Of a DNA stretch of 64,000 bases, positions 32,396 through 41,447 are shown piece after piece (positions within the stretch are counted from its first letter, which is position 1; each line of letters starts with the position of its first letter). Position numbers and translations under genes: made by a program. Source of the DNA: Clostridia bacterium. Its GTDB lineage: Bacteria > Bacillota > Clostridia > Oscillospirales > Acutalibacteraceae. Below the pieces are notes generated by a model, which was not told where the DNA came from, did not search any database, and was given only the letters and a program-made list of their open reading frames with translations. The stretch covers positions 1 through 64,000 of the forward strand of contig JAFQSP010000009.1 of the NCBI GenBank assembly GCA_017409475.1, read 5' to 3'.

Positions 32396-33676
32396 ATGAG
32401 TTATAAAATCGAAACCAAATGCGTTCAGGGAGGCTATACTCCTAAAAATGGCGAACCCCGCCAAATTCCGATTATCCAGAGCACAACCTTTAAGTACGAA
32501 TCAAGTCCCGAAATGGCGAAGCTTTTCGACTTGGAGGCAAGCGGATATTTCTACTCTCGACTTCAGAATCCGACCTGCGACTTTGTTGCGGGAAAGATTT
32601 GCGAAATGGAGGGTGGCTCAGCGGCAATGCTGACCTCGTCGGGTCAGGCTGCTTCCTTCTATGCCGTGTTTAATATTGCTTCCTGCGGCGACCATGTTGT
32701 AGCCTCGTCGGCAATTTACGGCGGTACATACAACCTCTTTGCCGTAACAATGAGCCGCATGGGAATCGAATTCACCTTTGTTTCACCCGATGCAAGCGAG
32801 GAGGAGCTTAATGCCGCCTTCCGTCCGAATACAAAGGCTGTATTCGGCGAAACTGTAGCAAACCCTGCACTTAACGTACTTGATATCGAAAAGTTCGCAA
32901 AGGTTGCCCACTCTCATGGCGTACCGCTTATTATCGATAACACCTTTGCAACTCCTGTAAACTGCCGACCGATTGAATGGGGAGCCGATATTGTCACTCA
33001 TTCAACTACAAAGTACATGGATGGTCACGGTGCCGCTGTAGGTGGCTGTATCGTTGACAGCGGTAAGTTTGATTGGACAAAATATCCTGAAAAGTTCGCC
33101 GGACTTTGCACTCCCGATGACAGCTATCACGGTGTAACATACACCGAGCGTTTCGGACTTGCCGGCGCGTATATTACAAAAGCAACCGCCCAGCTCATGC
33201 GCGACCTCGGCTCTGTCCAGTCGCCGCAAAGCGCATTTCTGCTCAATATGGGCCTCGAAAGTCTTCATGTTCGTATGAAGCGCCATTGTGAAAATGCCCT
33301 CGCAGTAGCAACTTTCCTTAAAAATGATGACCGTATCGAGTGGGTAAGATATCCGTCACTCGAAGGTGATAAATACTACGATTTGGCTCAAAAATATATG
33401 CCTAATGGCAGCTGTGGCGTTGTCAGCTTCGGCGTAAAGGGCGGAAGAGCCGCTGCTGAAAAATTTATGGCAGGACTTAAACTTGCCGCAATCGAAACTC
33501 ATGTTGCCGATGCACGTACCTGCTGCCTCCATCCCGCAAGTGCAACCCATCGCCAGATGACCGATGCCGAGCTCGAAGCGGCAGGAGTTTCACCCGACCT
33601 TGTTCGTTTCTCCTGCGGTATCGAAAATGCCGACGACCTCATCGCCGACATCAGCCAGGCGCTCGACAACATCTAA
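32396..33676 (+). CDS. metY: O-acetylhomoserine sulfhydrylase (aminocarboxypropyltransferase)
   Basis: 426 residues of the Cys/Met metabolism PLP family. TKCVQGGYTPKNGEPRQIPI, SGYFYSRLQNPTCD, SSGQAASFYAVFNI, IDNTFATPVNCRP and VTHSTTKYMDGHGAAVGG with the PLP lysine at ~206. The length and the large insertion before the C terminus (ASATHRQMTDAELEAAGV follows) are those of MetY rather than MetB/MetC. It makes homocysteine from O-acetylhomoserine and sulfide. It is the first gene behind the T-box and is followed by metA, which supplies its substrate. Confidence 0.93.
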   Translation: MSYKIETKCVQGGYTPKNGEPRQIPIIQSTTFKYESSPEMAKLFDLEASGYFYSRLQNPTCDFVAGKICEMEGGSAAMLTSSGQAASFYAVFNIASCGDHVVASSAIYGGTYNLFAVTMSRMGIEFTFVSPDASEEELNAAFRPNTKAVFGETVANPALNVLDIEKFAKVAHSHGVPLIIDNTFATPVNCRPIEWGADIVTHSTTKYMDGHGAAVGGCIVDSGKFDWTKYPEKFAGLCTPDDSYHGVTYTERFGLAGAYITKATAQLMRDLGSVQSPQSAFLLNMGLESLHVRMKRHCENALAVATFLKNDDRIEWVRYPSLEGDKYYDLAQKYMPNGSCGVVSFGVKGGRAAAEKFMAGLKLAAIETHVADARTCCLHPASATHRQMTDAELEAAGVSPDLVRFSCGIENADDLIADISQALDNI

Positions 33677-33712
33677 TAATATAACTGAAAACACAGTAAA
33701 GGAGGCGGTTTT

Positions 33713-34630
33713 ATGCCTATCAGAATACCCAACGATTTACCTGCAGTAAAGACGCTCAATGACGAAAATATATTTGTTATGACCGATACACGAGCAACCT
33801 CGCAGGATATTCGTCCTTTGCGCATTTTGGTTCTTAACCTCATGCCGAAAAAGATTGAAACAGAAACTCAGCTTTCTCGATTATTGGGCAATACACCGCT
33901 TCAGGTTGAGCTCGAACTCATTCATACAAAGTCGCATCAGTCAAAGAATACGGCCGCAGAGCATCTACTGTCGTTTTATAAGACCTTTGACGATGTAAGT
34001 CATAATAATTATGACGGAATGATTATCACGGGAGCCCCCGTTGAGCATCTCAAATTCGAAGAGGTGGAATACTGGGACGAGCTTTGTGAAATAATGGAAT
34101 GGTCAAAAAAGCACGTTCACAGCACCTTCCACATCTGCTGGGGTGCCCAGGCCGGACTGTATTACCATTTCGGAATCGATAAGCAACCCCTTGTTAAAAA
34201 AATGTTTGGCGTGTTTGAACATAGCGTATCATATAAGCGGTCGATACTTTTCCGTGGCTTTGACGATTTGTTTTACGCGCCTCATTCCCGCCATACGACT
34301 ATTTCAAAAGCGGACATAAAGGCGCATAAGGAGCTCAAAATTCTTGCCGAAAGTAAGGAAGCGGGCATCTACGCCATTATGACAAAAAAAGGCAAGCAGG
34401 TATTTATCACAGGCCATTCCGAATACGACCCCGATACTCTCAAAAATGAGTATGTCCGCGATAAAGAGGCAGGCAAACCCATCGAAAAGCCGAAAAACTA
34501 TTTTCCTAACGATGACGACCGAAAGGCACCAATCGTCAGATGGCGTGCCCACGCAAATCTGCTTTATTCAAATTGGCTCAATTACATCGTATATCAAACA
34601 ACACCGTATGATTTAAAAAACATAAAATAA
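33713..34630 (+). CDS. metA: Homoserine O-acetyltransferase, MetA family
   Basis: 305 residues. [70 protein letters not shown] with Cys142, and the C-terminal [10 protein letters not shown]. The residue at 111 is Glu. In characterised members Glu at this position goes with acetyl-CoA use and Gly with succinyl-CoA, so this should be an acetyltransferase, matching MetY. RBS AAAGGAGG. A terminator at 34641 closes the two-gene T-box operon. Confidence 0.92.
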   Translation: MPIRIPNDLPAVKTLNDENIFVMTDTRATSQDIRPLRILVLNLMPKKIETETQLSRLLGNTPLQVELELIHTKSHQSKNTAAEHLLSFYKTFDDVSHNNYDGMIITGAPVEHLKFEEVEYWDELCEIMEWSKKHVHSTFHICWGAQAGLYYHFGIDKQPLVKKMFGVFEHSVSYKRSILFRGFDDLFYAPHSRHTTISKADIKAHKELKILAESKEAGIYAIMTKKGKQVFITGHSEYDPDTLKNEYVRDKEAGKPIEKPKNYFPNDDDRKAPIVRWRAHANLLYSNWLNYIVYQTTPYDLKNIK

Positions 34631-34640
34631 TAACTATAAA

Positions 34641-34670
34641 AAAAGACCTGATTTTTTTCAGGTCTTTTTT
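34641..34670 (+). terminator. Terminator of metY-metA
   Basis: AAAAGACCTGA pairs with TCAGGTCTTTT, then T run. Confidence 0.85.
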
Positions 34671-34683
34671 GTATCTAAAAATG

Positions 34684-34712
34684 ATGACAAGAGGGAATAA
34701 GTATGTTATAAT
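34684..34712 (+). promoter_or_regulatory. Promoter of the amidase gene
   Basis: ATGACA, a 17-base spacer and TATAAT (34707) with extended -10 TG. It fits the vegetative sigma factor rather than an obvious sporulation sigma. Confidence 0.55.
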
Positions 34713-34756
34713 TTATTAAGTGTTCGCCGCATACATTTAGTATGAGGTGACAAAAA

Positions 34757-35452
34757 ATGAAGGTTACATATTTACGGAATACGGTTGCAGTAATTCTTGC
34801 GGCTGTTTTTACGGCGTTTTGCCTTTCAGCCGCCCAAAATATAAGCAAGAAAGCCGATAAATCCACGCGAAAAACGGTCATAATCGACGCAGGTCATGGG
34901 GGCTTTGATGGCGGCGCAGTAGCCGATGACGGTACGGCGGAAAAGGAGATTAATCTCGCCATTTCGCTTAAACTGAGGGATTGGCTTAGCTTTTACGGAT
35001 ATGATGTAATAATGCTAAGGGATACCGATTGCTCCCTTGGTGACGGAGGTCAAACCACCCGTCAAAAGAAAAGAGCCGACATAATGTATCGATATTCGGT
35101 GATGAAATCGCACCCCGACAGCATCTATCTTTCGGTGCATCAGAATAATTTTTCGGCGTCGTATTGTCACGGGGCACAAATGTTTTATTGCAAATCGACC
35201 GACGGCTCAAAGGAACTTGCCGAATCAATTCAATCGTCAATATGTGAGATTCAAACCGACAACAAAAGGGTGGTAAAGCCCTGTACCGATGACGTATTTT
35301 TGATATATAATGCAAAGGTAACGGCCGTTTTAATCGAATGCGGCTTTTTATCCAATCGCGACGATCTTGTGAATTTAAAGAATGAGGAATATCAGATGAA
35401 GTTGGCGTTTGCAATTTCATCCGGACTCAATAACTATATTAACGGGAGCTGA
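34757..35452 (+). CDS. cwlD: N-acetylmuramoyl-L-alanine amidase, CwlD-like
   Basis: 231 residues. An N-terminal signal/anchor helix (NTVAVILAAVFTAFCLSAA) and an Amidase_3 domain: VIIDAGHGGFDGGA (zinc His), AEKEINLAISLKL (zinc Glu), SIYLSVHQNNF (zinc His), VLIECGFLSNRDD (catalytic Glu). Single-domain exported Amidase_3 enzymes of this size are typically CwlD, needed for muramic-delta-lactam formation in spore cortex. The gene name is therefore likely but rests on size and organism type. Nine bases separate it from radA. Confidence 0.8.
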   Translation: MKVTYLRNTVAVILAAVFTAFCLSAAQNISKKADKSTRKTVIIDAGHGGFDGGAVADDGTAEKEINLAISLKLRDWLSFYGYDVIMLRDTDCSLGDGGQTTRQKKRADIMYRYSVMKSHPDSIYLSVHQNNFSASYCHGAQMFYCKSTDGSKELAESIQSSICEIQTDNKRVVKPCTDDVFLIYNAKVTAVLIECGFLSNRDDLVNLKNEEYQMKLAFAISSGLNNYINGS

Positions 35453-35461
35453 AAAACAGGA

Positions 35462-36832
35462 ATGGCAAAGGCAAAGACGGTGTATATTTGTTCCGAATGT
35501 GGAGCCGAAAGTCTCGGCTGGTACGGAAAATGCCCGAATTGCGGCGAATGGGGTACATTGAATGAAGAAATTGTTGCCCCCACACCCGTAAAGGAAAAAT
35601 CGAGGGTTGCCATAGGCGGCGAATTTAATGCAAGCCGACTTCGCGACATCGGTGTCGATGACGAGCACCGTTATCATACCGGTGTAGGTGAGCTTGACCG
35701 AGTGCTCGGCGGCGGCATTGTAAAAGGGTCGCTTGTGCTTCTTGGCGGCGACCCGGGAATAGGAAAGTCGACCATGATGCTCCAAATTTGTCAGCATCTC
35801 GGCAAGACCATGCAGATTCTCTATGTTTCGGGAGAGGAATCCCAGCGCCAAATAAAATTACGTGCCGAAAGACTTTGCGTCGATACCGAGAATCTTTTGA
35901 TAATGGCTCAAACCGACGTTCAAACGGTTTGTGAATATATTCGCCAAACAAAGCCCGACCTTATAATAATTGACTCAATTCAAACAATGTCACTTTCCGA
36001 CCTCAATTCGTCACCCGGCTCGGTGACTCAGGTTCGTGAATGTACAAATATGCTTCTTCGTACGGCAAAATCGAGCGATATCCCGATTTTTGTAATCGGT
36101 CACGTTAATAAAGAGGGTTCAATCGCAGGACCGAAGGTTATGGAGCATATAGTTGACGCTGTTTTATATTTTGAGGGCGACCGAAATCTTACATACCGCC
36201 TTTTACGCGCGGTAAAAAATCGATTCGGCTCGACCAATGAAATCGGCGTATTCGAAATGCGTGACAAGGGACTTTTTGAGGTCGAAAACCCGTCAAAAAT
36301 GCTTCTTTCCGGTCGCCCCGAGAATGTCAGCGGTACTTGTGTTGCCTGCGTTTTAGAGGGGTCGCGACCGATTTTAGCCGAGGTTCAGGGGCTTGTTACC
36401 GCAAGCGGATTTGGCAATCCTCGCCGAATGGCTACCGGCTTTGACTATAACCGAATGAATCTCATTTTAGCCGTGTTAGAAAAGCGGTGCGGATACTTTT
36501 TCTCTAATCTCGACGCCTATCTCAATATTGTCGGCGGTTTTCGTCTTGACGAGCCGGCAACCGACCTTGCGGTTGCGCTTTCTCTCGTTTCGGGGTTAAA
36601 GGATTTTGTCATTCCCGATGACGTTGTTGCATTTGGCGAAGTGGGACTTGCGGGTGAGGTGCGAACTGTACCGAGCGCCGAAATGCGTGTAGCCGAAGCG
36701 GCTCGACTCGGGTTTAAAACCTGCATAATGCCTTACCGTTGCTTAAAATCAATTGGCGAAAATAAATACGGTATTCAGCTCATTGGCGTTCATAATATCC
36801 GCCAAGCTGTTGACTTGATTGCAAATAAATAA
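35462..36832 (+). CDS. radA: DNA repair protein RadA/Sms
   Basis: 456 residues. A zinc finger CSECGAESLGWYGKCPNCGEW is seen at 10-30 (cysteines at both ends), Walker A LLGGDPGIGKSTMM (~92), Walker B LIIIDSIQTM, the RadA signature KNRFGSTNEIGVFEM, and a C-terminal Lon-like domain (DLAVALSLVSGLKDF, EVGLAGEVR). It is a hexameric branch-migration ATPase in homologous recombination. Full length, RBS acceptable (AAACAGGA). Confidence 0.95.
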   Translation: MAKAKTVYICSECGAESLGWYGKCPNCGEWGTLNEEIVAPTPVKEKSRVAIGGEFNASRLRDIGVDDEHRYHTGVGELDRVLGGGIVKGSLVLLGGDPGIGKSTMMLQICQHLGKTMQILYVSGEESQRQIKLRAERLCVDTENLLIMAQTDVQTVCEYIRQTKPDLIIIDSIQTMSLSDLNSSPGSVTQVRECTNMLLRTAKSSDIPIFVIGHVNKEGSIAGPKVMEHIVDAVLYFEGDRNLTYRLLRAVKNRFGSTNEIGVFEMRDKGLFEVENPSKMLLSGRPENVSGTCVACVLEGSRPILAEVQGLVTASGFGNPRRMATGFDYNRMNLILAVLEKRCGYFFSNLDAYLNIVGGFRLDEPATDLAVALSLVSGLKDFVIPDDVVAFGEVGLAGEVRTVPSAEMRVAEAARLGFKTCIMPYRCLKSIGENKYGIQLIGVHNIRQAVDLIANK

Positions 36833-36848
36833 GGGAGCAAAATAAAAA

Positions 36849-37559
36849 ATGCGAGTATTAATAATCCGTCACGGCGACCCCGATTATTCGATTGACGGAC
36901 TTACAGAAAAGGGAAAAAGAGAGGCTCAGTTGCTTTCGCTTCGACTTCAAAATGAGGGAATTTCGACTATTTACTGTTCACCCCTCGGTCGAGCTCAACT
37001 GACCGCAAAGCCTACGGCTGAAAAAATCGGCGTTGAGATAATTACTTGTGATTGGCTTCGCGAATTCGAGGCAAGATTAGAGGGGATAAAGGGTGCACCA
37101 TGGAACCTTCCGCCGAGGGTATGGGCAGCAGATGAAAGGGCGATGGACGTTAGCCGTTGGCGTGATGCTGATTTATGGAAGGATACGGCGGTTGTTGACT
37201 ATTTCGATATGATTTGCGCCGAATTTGATAAGCTGCTTGCGGCTCATGGCTATATTCGCGAAGGTCTTGTTTATCGCTTTGACGAAGACTTAAGGGAAAA
37301 CGACGAAACCATAGCGATTTTTTGCCACCACGGACTTGGAACAGCGCTCCTTGCCCATTTAACAGGGGTACCGCTTCCGCATATGTGGCATACCGTATTT
37401 TTGACACCCTCGTCGGTGACAACCACGCTTATGGAAATTCACGAACCCGAAGTAAACACCGCTATTGCAAGGCTTGTTTCGGTTTCGGATACATCTCATC
37501 TTTATGCAGGAAACGAGCCGATTTCATCATCGGGATTGTTCACACCGATAAAAAGATAA
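36849..37559 (+). CDS. Histidine phosphatase family protein (phosphoglycerate mutase-like)
   Basis: 236 residues. LIIRHGDPDYS at the start (RHG motif), LTEKGKREAQLL, IYCSPLGRAQLTAKP, REFEARLEG and FCHHGLGTALLAHL near the C terminus, so both catalytic histidines are present, unlike the homologue at 13.5 kb. Substrate unknown; such genes are abundant in Clostridia. 16 bases after radA, with a bidirectional terminator behind it. Confidence 0.88.
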   Translation: MRVLIIRHGDPDYSIDGLTEKGKREAQLLSLRLQNEGISTIYCSPLGRAQLTAKPTAEKIGVEIITCDWLREFEARLEGIKGAPWNLPPRVWAADERAMDVSRWRDADLWKDTAVVDYFDMICAEFDKLLAAHGYIREGLVYRFDEDLRENDETIAIFCHHGLGTALLAHLTGVPLPHMWHTVFLTPSSVTTTLMEIHEPEVNTAIARLVSVSDTSHLYAGNEPISSSGLFTPIKR

Positions 37560-37563
37560 GTAT

Positions 37564-37603
37564 AAAAAGAACGCGAAGTGAATTTTCACTTCGCGTTCTT
37601 TTT
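37564..37603. terminator. Bidirectional terminator between convergent genes
   Basis: 19-bp arms AAAAAGAACGCGAAGTGAA and its complement around TT, with A and T runs, serving both the plus-strand phosphatase and the minus-strand surface protein. Confidence 0.9.
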
Positions 37604-37618
37604 ATTAGGTTAATTTAA

Positions 37619-38668
37619 TTATTTCTTTTTCTTTAAAAGAAGTACAATAACAATTGCGGTTATGCAAAGAATTACAGCGATAGCGATTATCAAAATAACA
37701 AGGTTAGAATCTAAACCGTTATTGCCGGTAGTTCCTTCATTCGAAGTAATTGTTGACGGTGCGATTGATTCTGTCTCAACAATTTCTTCCGAAACGGTTT
37801 CTTCAACTACCTCTGATGTTTCCTCAGTGGGTTTAGATGTTGATTGGGCTTTCGAAGATGTTTTGCTGCTTGTTTCGGCCTTTTTGCTGCTTGTTTCAGC
37901 TGCTTCTTTTTTAAGTGCGTCATAGTTCAAAATGAACACTACTGTGTTATCTACTGTGCCGGTGTGTGTTACTGTGGCAGTTTTTCCATTGATGGTGTAT
38001 GCGGTATTCTTGTCAAAGGAATATCCCTTATTCGGCTTAACCTCAACCGATACGCGATAGGGCTTACCTTCCTCGAAGCTGGTTGCCTTGGTCAGGACGC
38101 CTGATGCATCAAACCAATTAACCTTAACGATTGAGTAGTTGCTGCCCGACGGAACAGAACCCTTTGTATCAACGTCTGCGCCGATTTTGGGAGCGGTGAT
38201 GTCAGTAATCTTTACCGACTTAATTACGCCGTCACCGAGAGCAGGGTAGGTAAAAATGAATGTTATCTGTGTTCTATCTGAATTAGCGTTTGTTTCTGTG
38301 GCGGTGTTTCCGTTAATTTTGAAGGTGGCACCGGCCTGGAATTTGCATCCGTCATTTGCCTTAACCTCAACCGATACACGATAGGGCTTACCTGCCTCAA
38401 AGCTGGTTGCCTTGGTTATAACGCCCGACATATCAAACCAGTTAACCTTAACGATTGAGTATTTGCTACCCGACGGTACGTTACCTGATGTATCAACGTC
38501 TGCACCAATTTTGGGAGCGGTGAGGCCTGATACCTCTGCCGAGCTGAGTAAAGTATCCTTGAACTGATCCTTTGCGGCGAATACGCTTGTTGCGGGGATA
38601 AGCGACGCTAGTAACAATATCGTAATAATAACGGCTAAAATTCGTGAAGTAATTGATTTGGTTTTCAT
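37619..38668 (-). CDS. Cell-surface protein with two tandem repeats and C-terminal membrane anchor
   Basis: 349 residues from ATG 38668, preferred because GAGGAG stands just upstream; the longer frame to 38758 has no RBS. Signal peptide (ILAVIITILLLASLIPATSVFA), then two repeats of ~95 residues (TAPKIGADVDTSGNVPSGSK ... FEAGKPYRVSVEVK and its second copy), a Ser/Thr/Glu-rich stalk with KKAETSSK units, and a C-terminal helix with LLLKKKK. It is anchored by the membrane, with no LPXTG. Likely an extracellular binding or structural protein; function unknown. Confidence 0.75.
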   Translation of the reverse strand: MKTKSITSRILAVIITILLLASLIPATSVFAAKDQFKDTLLSSAEVSGLTAPKIGADVDTSGNVPSGSKYSIVKVNWFDMSGVITKATSFEAGKPYRVSVEVKANDGCKFQAGATFKINGNTATETNANSDRTQITFIFTYPALGDGVIKSVKITDITAPKIGADVDTKGSVPSGSNYSIVKVNWFDASGVLTKATSFEEGKPYRVSVEVKPNKGYSFDKNTAYTINGKTATVTHTGTVDNTVVFILNYDALKKEAAETSSKKAETSSKTSSKAQSTSKPTEETSEVVEETVSEEIVETESIAPSTITSNEGTTGNNGLDSNLVILIIAIAVILCITAIVIVLLLKKKK

Positions 38669-38823
38669 ATTATGTACTCTCCTCATAATAAAAGTTCGGG
38701 AATATATCTTTATCCCTTGATTACATTTTACTACTGCATTTTTACGTTGTCCCCACACTTTTTATGTAAAAAAGGGTGGGAAAAGCGGCTTTTTTAAAGA
38801 AAAAACGATATAATAAAAACCTG

Positions 38824-38874
38824 TTGACATTTCAACAACTTTTTATTATAATACGATTGTTGAATTTTCAACAA
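38824..38874 (+). promoter_or_regulatory. MarR promoter with two palindromic operators
   Basis: Perfect TTGACA (38824) and TATAAT (38847), 17-base spacer. An imperfect palindrome TGTTGACATTTCAACA (38822-38837) overlaps the -35. A perfect one, TTGTTGAA-TT-TTCAACAA (38857-38874), lies just after the -10. The two share the TTGTTGA/TCAACAA half-site typical of MarR operators, which points to autorepression. Confidence 0.8.
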
Positions 38875-38894
38875 GTTGGTTTGGGAGGGGAAAT

Positions 38895-39341
38895 ATGAAG
38901 GCAAGATTTGAAACCTTTACCGTGCTAATCAATCGTATCAGCCGAAATATCCGCAGAATAAAAAATGAGGAAATGGTGGAATACGGGCTAAGAAGTGCTC
39001 ATATTTCCTGCTTGTATTATTTGTATAGATTCGATGGTGCAACCGCAACCGACCTTTGCGAAAGATGCGAGGAGGATAAGGCGACAATTTCGCGTTCTAT
39101 TGACCATCTTGAAAAAGAGGGTTACCTCATCTGCCGTCCAAAGAGCGAAAAACGATATAAAAGTCCCATTACTCTCACCGAGAAGGGTATAGAGGTTGGA
39201 AAGCGAATTGCCGATAAGATTGACTGCGTCCTCGAAAAAATCAGCGACGGCTTGAGTGAGGAGGAAAGGGTTGCCTTTTACCGCAGTTTGAACATTATCA
39301 GCGAAAGTCTTGATTCGGTCGCCAAATCATACGATAAATAA
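38895..39341 (+). CDS. MarR-family transcriptional regulator
   Basis: 148 residues. The winged-helix core is clear: AHISCLYYLYRFDGATATDLCER, EDKATISRSIDHLEKEGYLIC, KRYKSPITLTEKGIEVGKRI. It probably represses its own operon, including the alcohol dehydrogenase 9 bases downstream and the DegV gene, through the palindromes described. The inducing ligand is unknown. RBS GGGAGGGGAAAT. Confidence 0.92.
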   Translation: MKARFETFTVLINRISRNIRRIKNEEMVEYGLRSAHISCLYYLYRFDGATATDLCERCEEDKATISRSIDHLEKEGYLICRPKSEKRYKSPITLTEKGIEVGKRIADKIDCVLEKISDGLSEEERVAFYRSLNIISESLDSVAKSYDK

Positions 39342-39350
39342 GGAGTAATT

Positions 39351-40556
39351 ATGTTTTTTCTAAAATCGTTTTATTGCCGAGTGTATCAGTTGGCCTTTCG
39401 TGTGGTTTTACCGATTCTTCCGTATCGAGAGCCCGAAATTGTCGGCTCGTGCTTGGAGCTGAATACCGTATTAAAAAAAGAAAAGGTGAAATCGGCGCTT
39501 GTTGTTACAGGTCAAGGAAGCGTAAAGAATGGGCTTATTGCTCCTGTCGAAGATGCGCTGAATAAAAGCGGAGTTTCATATGCAATATTCAGCGGTGTTC
39601 AGCCGAATCCTACCATCGATAATGTCGAGGATGGCGTAAAAATATACCACGACAATGGTTGCGATTGTATAATAGGCCTTGGCGGCGGCTCCGCAATGGA
39701 CTGCGCAAAGGCAATTGGCGCAAGGGTTATATATCCGAAAAAATCGGTAGGGCAAATGAAGGGAATTTTGCGCGTTTTGCGAAAATTGCCTACGCTCGTT
39801 GCCATACCGACAACGGCGGGAACCGGAAGCGAGGTTACCCCTGCCGCAATAATTACCGATAGCGGAAAACAGCATAAATATGCTTTAATGAGCTTTCCGC
39901 TGATTCCGCATTATGCGGTTTTGGATGCATCGCTTACATATTCCTTGCCTCCGTCTCTTACCGCTACGACGGGAATGGACGCCCTCACTCATGCGGTAGA
40001 GGCGTATATCGGCCGTTCAACTACAAAGGAAACGCGTAAACTTGCCCTCGAAGCGACAAGACTCATTTTCGAAAATGTTGAAGAGGCGTATAAAAACGGA
40101 GGTAACCATAAAGCGAGAGAGAATATGCTCCACGCTGCATATATGGCCGGCGTTGCATTCTCAAAATCTTATGTAGGATATATTCACGCCGTTGCACATT
40201 CTCTTGGTGGTAGGTACGGAACGGCCCACGGACTTGCAAATGCGGTAATCATGCCATATCTTCTCGAAGCGTATGGAAAAAGCGCCTACAAAAAGCTGCA
40301 TCGTTTAGGAGTTGCCGCCGGTGTATGCGGCGAAAACGATTCGCATAAATCGGGCGCAGAAAAATTTATTTGTGCGATAAAAGAGTTGAATGCAAAAATC
40401 GGTATTCCCGATAAAATTTCGGGAATTGAAGAAGCTGACATTTCGGTAATGGCACTTCATGCGGAAAGAGAGGCAAATCCGCTCTATCCCGTGCCAAAAC
40501 TGATGACAAAAAAGCAGCTGGAAACCATTTATTATCAAATAGGGAGAATTAATTAA
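39351..40556 (+). CDS. Iron-containing alcohol dehydrogenase
   Basis: 401 residues of the group III ADH family: LVVTGQGSVKNGL, GVQPNPTIDNVEDG, IIGLGGGSAMDCAKAI (NAD binding), IPTTAGTGSEVTPAAII, TGMDALTHAVEAYIG (metal Asp/His) and IHAVAHSLGGRYGTAHGLANAVIMP (metal histidines). It reduces aldehydes or oxidises alcohols with NAD(P)H. Directly behind the MarR gene and overlapping DegV (TAATG), so the three form an operon. Confidence 0.92.
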   Translation: MFFLKSFYCRVYQLAFRVVLPILPYREPEIVGSCLELNTVLKKEKVKSALVVTGQGSVKNGLIAPVEDALNKSGVSYAIFSGVQPNPTIDNVEDGVKIYHDNGCDCIIGLGGGSAMDCAKAIGARVIYPKKSVGQMKGILRVLRKLPTLVAIPTTAGTGSEVTPAAIITDSGKQHKYALMSFPLIPHYAVLDASLTYSLPPSLTATTGMDALTHAVEAYIGRSTTKETRKLALEATRLIFENVEEAYKNGGNHKARENMLHAAYMAGVAFSKSYVGYIHAVAHSLGGRYGTAHGLANAVIMPYLLEAYGKSAYKKLHRLGVAAGVCGENDSHKSGAEKFICAIKELNAKIGIPDKISGIEEADISVMALHAEREANPLYPVPKLMTKKQLETIYYQIGRIN

Positions 40557-41386
40557 TGAGTGTTAAAATTATTGTTGACTCGACCGTTGACCTTATACCT
40601 GAGATTAAGGGCAAGGTGTCGGTTGTGCCCTTGACCGTCCGTTTCGGCGATGAGGAATACATCGATGGAGTTACCATTAATCATCAAATGTTTTATCAGA
40701 AGCTGACCGAAACAAAGGAGCTTCCTTCTACAAGTCAGGCAACACCTGCTTTATTTGATGCCGAGTTTAAGAGGGTAAGCGAAAGCGGAGACACCGCCGT
40801 TGTAATTACAGTTTCGTCAAAGCTTTCGGGAACATATCAAAGCGCAGTTATAGCCGCCGACGATTACGAAAATATTTATGTTGTTGATAGCAAGAGTGTT
40901 GCTATCGGCTCGGCAATACTTACTGAATATGCCCTTTTGCTTGTCGAAAGGGGAATGACGGCTGAGGAAATTGCCGCTGAATTGGATAAAAAGAAGGACG
41001 ATATTTGTCTTTTTGCAATTCTCGATACCCTCGAATATTTAAAGCGCGGAGGCAGAATTTCGCCTACCGTCGCATTTGCAGGTGCTTTGCTTAATATAAA
41101 GCCGATGGCACAGGTAAAGGACGGCAAAATCGATGTTATAGGAAAGGCTCGCGGCTTAAAACAGGGATATATAATGCTTACCGACGAAATTCAAAAGGTC
41201 GGCGGAATTGACTATGATATGCCTGTGCTTTTCGGCTATACCGGACTTTCGGCGGATTCGCTCAATAATTTTATTGACCAAAGCGGCGATATGCTCAGAG
41301 CGGGAATAAACACCACCTGTATCGGAAGCGTAATCGGTACCCATGCAGGACCGGGAGCTGTCGCAGTTGCATTTTTCAAGAAATAA
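40556..41386 (+). CDS. DegV-family fatty acid-binding protein
   Basis: 276 residues: VKIIVDSTVDLIPEI, VVPLTVRFGDEEYIDGVTI, LPSTSQATPALF, TVSSKLSGTYQSAVIAA, VDSKSVAIGS, LDTLEYLKRGGRI and IGTHAGPGAVAVAF are the standard landmarks. DegV/FakB proteins bind fatty acids, sometimes handing them to FakA kinase; no fakA is near. Third gene of the MarR operon. Confidence 0.92.
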   Translation: MSVKIIVDSTVDLIPEIKGKVSVVPLTVRFGDEEYIDGVTINHQMFYQKLTETKELPSTSQATPALFDAEFKRVSESGDTAVVITVSSKLSGTYQSAVIAADDYENIYVVDSKSVAIGSAILTEYALLLVERGMTAEEIAAELDKKKDDICLFAILDTLEYLKRGGRISPTVAFAGALLNIKPMAQVKDGKIDVIGKARGLKQGYIMLTDEIQKVGGIDYDMPVLFGYTGLSADSLNNFIDQSGDMLRAGINTTCIGSVIGTHAGPGAVAVAFFKK

Positions 41387-41391
41387 AGCAT

Positions 41392-41440
41392 AAAAAACGC
41401 GCTGACTGTTGGCTGTGTGCCAAGGTTAGCGCGTTTTTTT
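41392..41440. terminator. Terminator between degV-family gene and ABC exporter
   Basis: CGCGCTGAC (41398) pairs with GTTAGCGCG (41425) within A and T runs; serves both convergent units. Confidence 0.85.
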
Positions 41441-41447
41441 AAATCGA

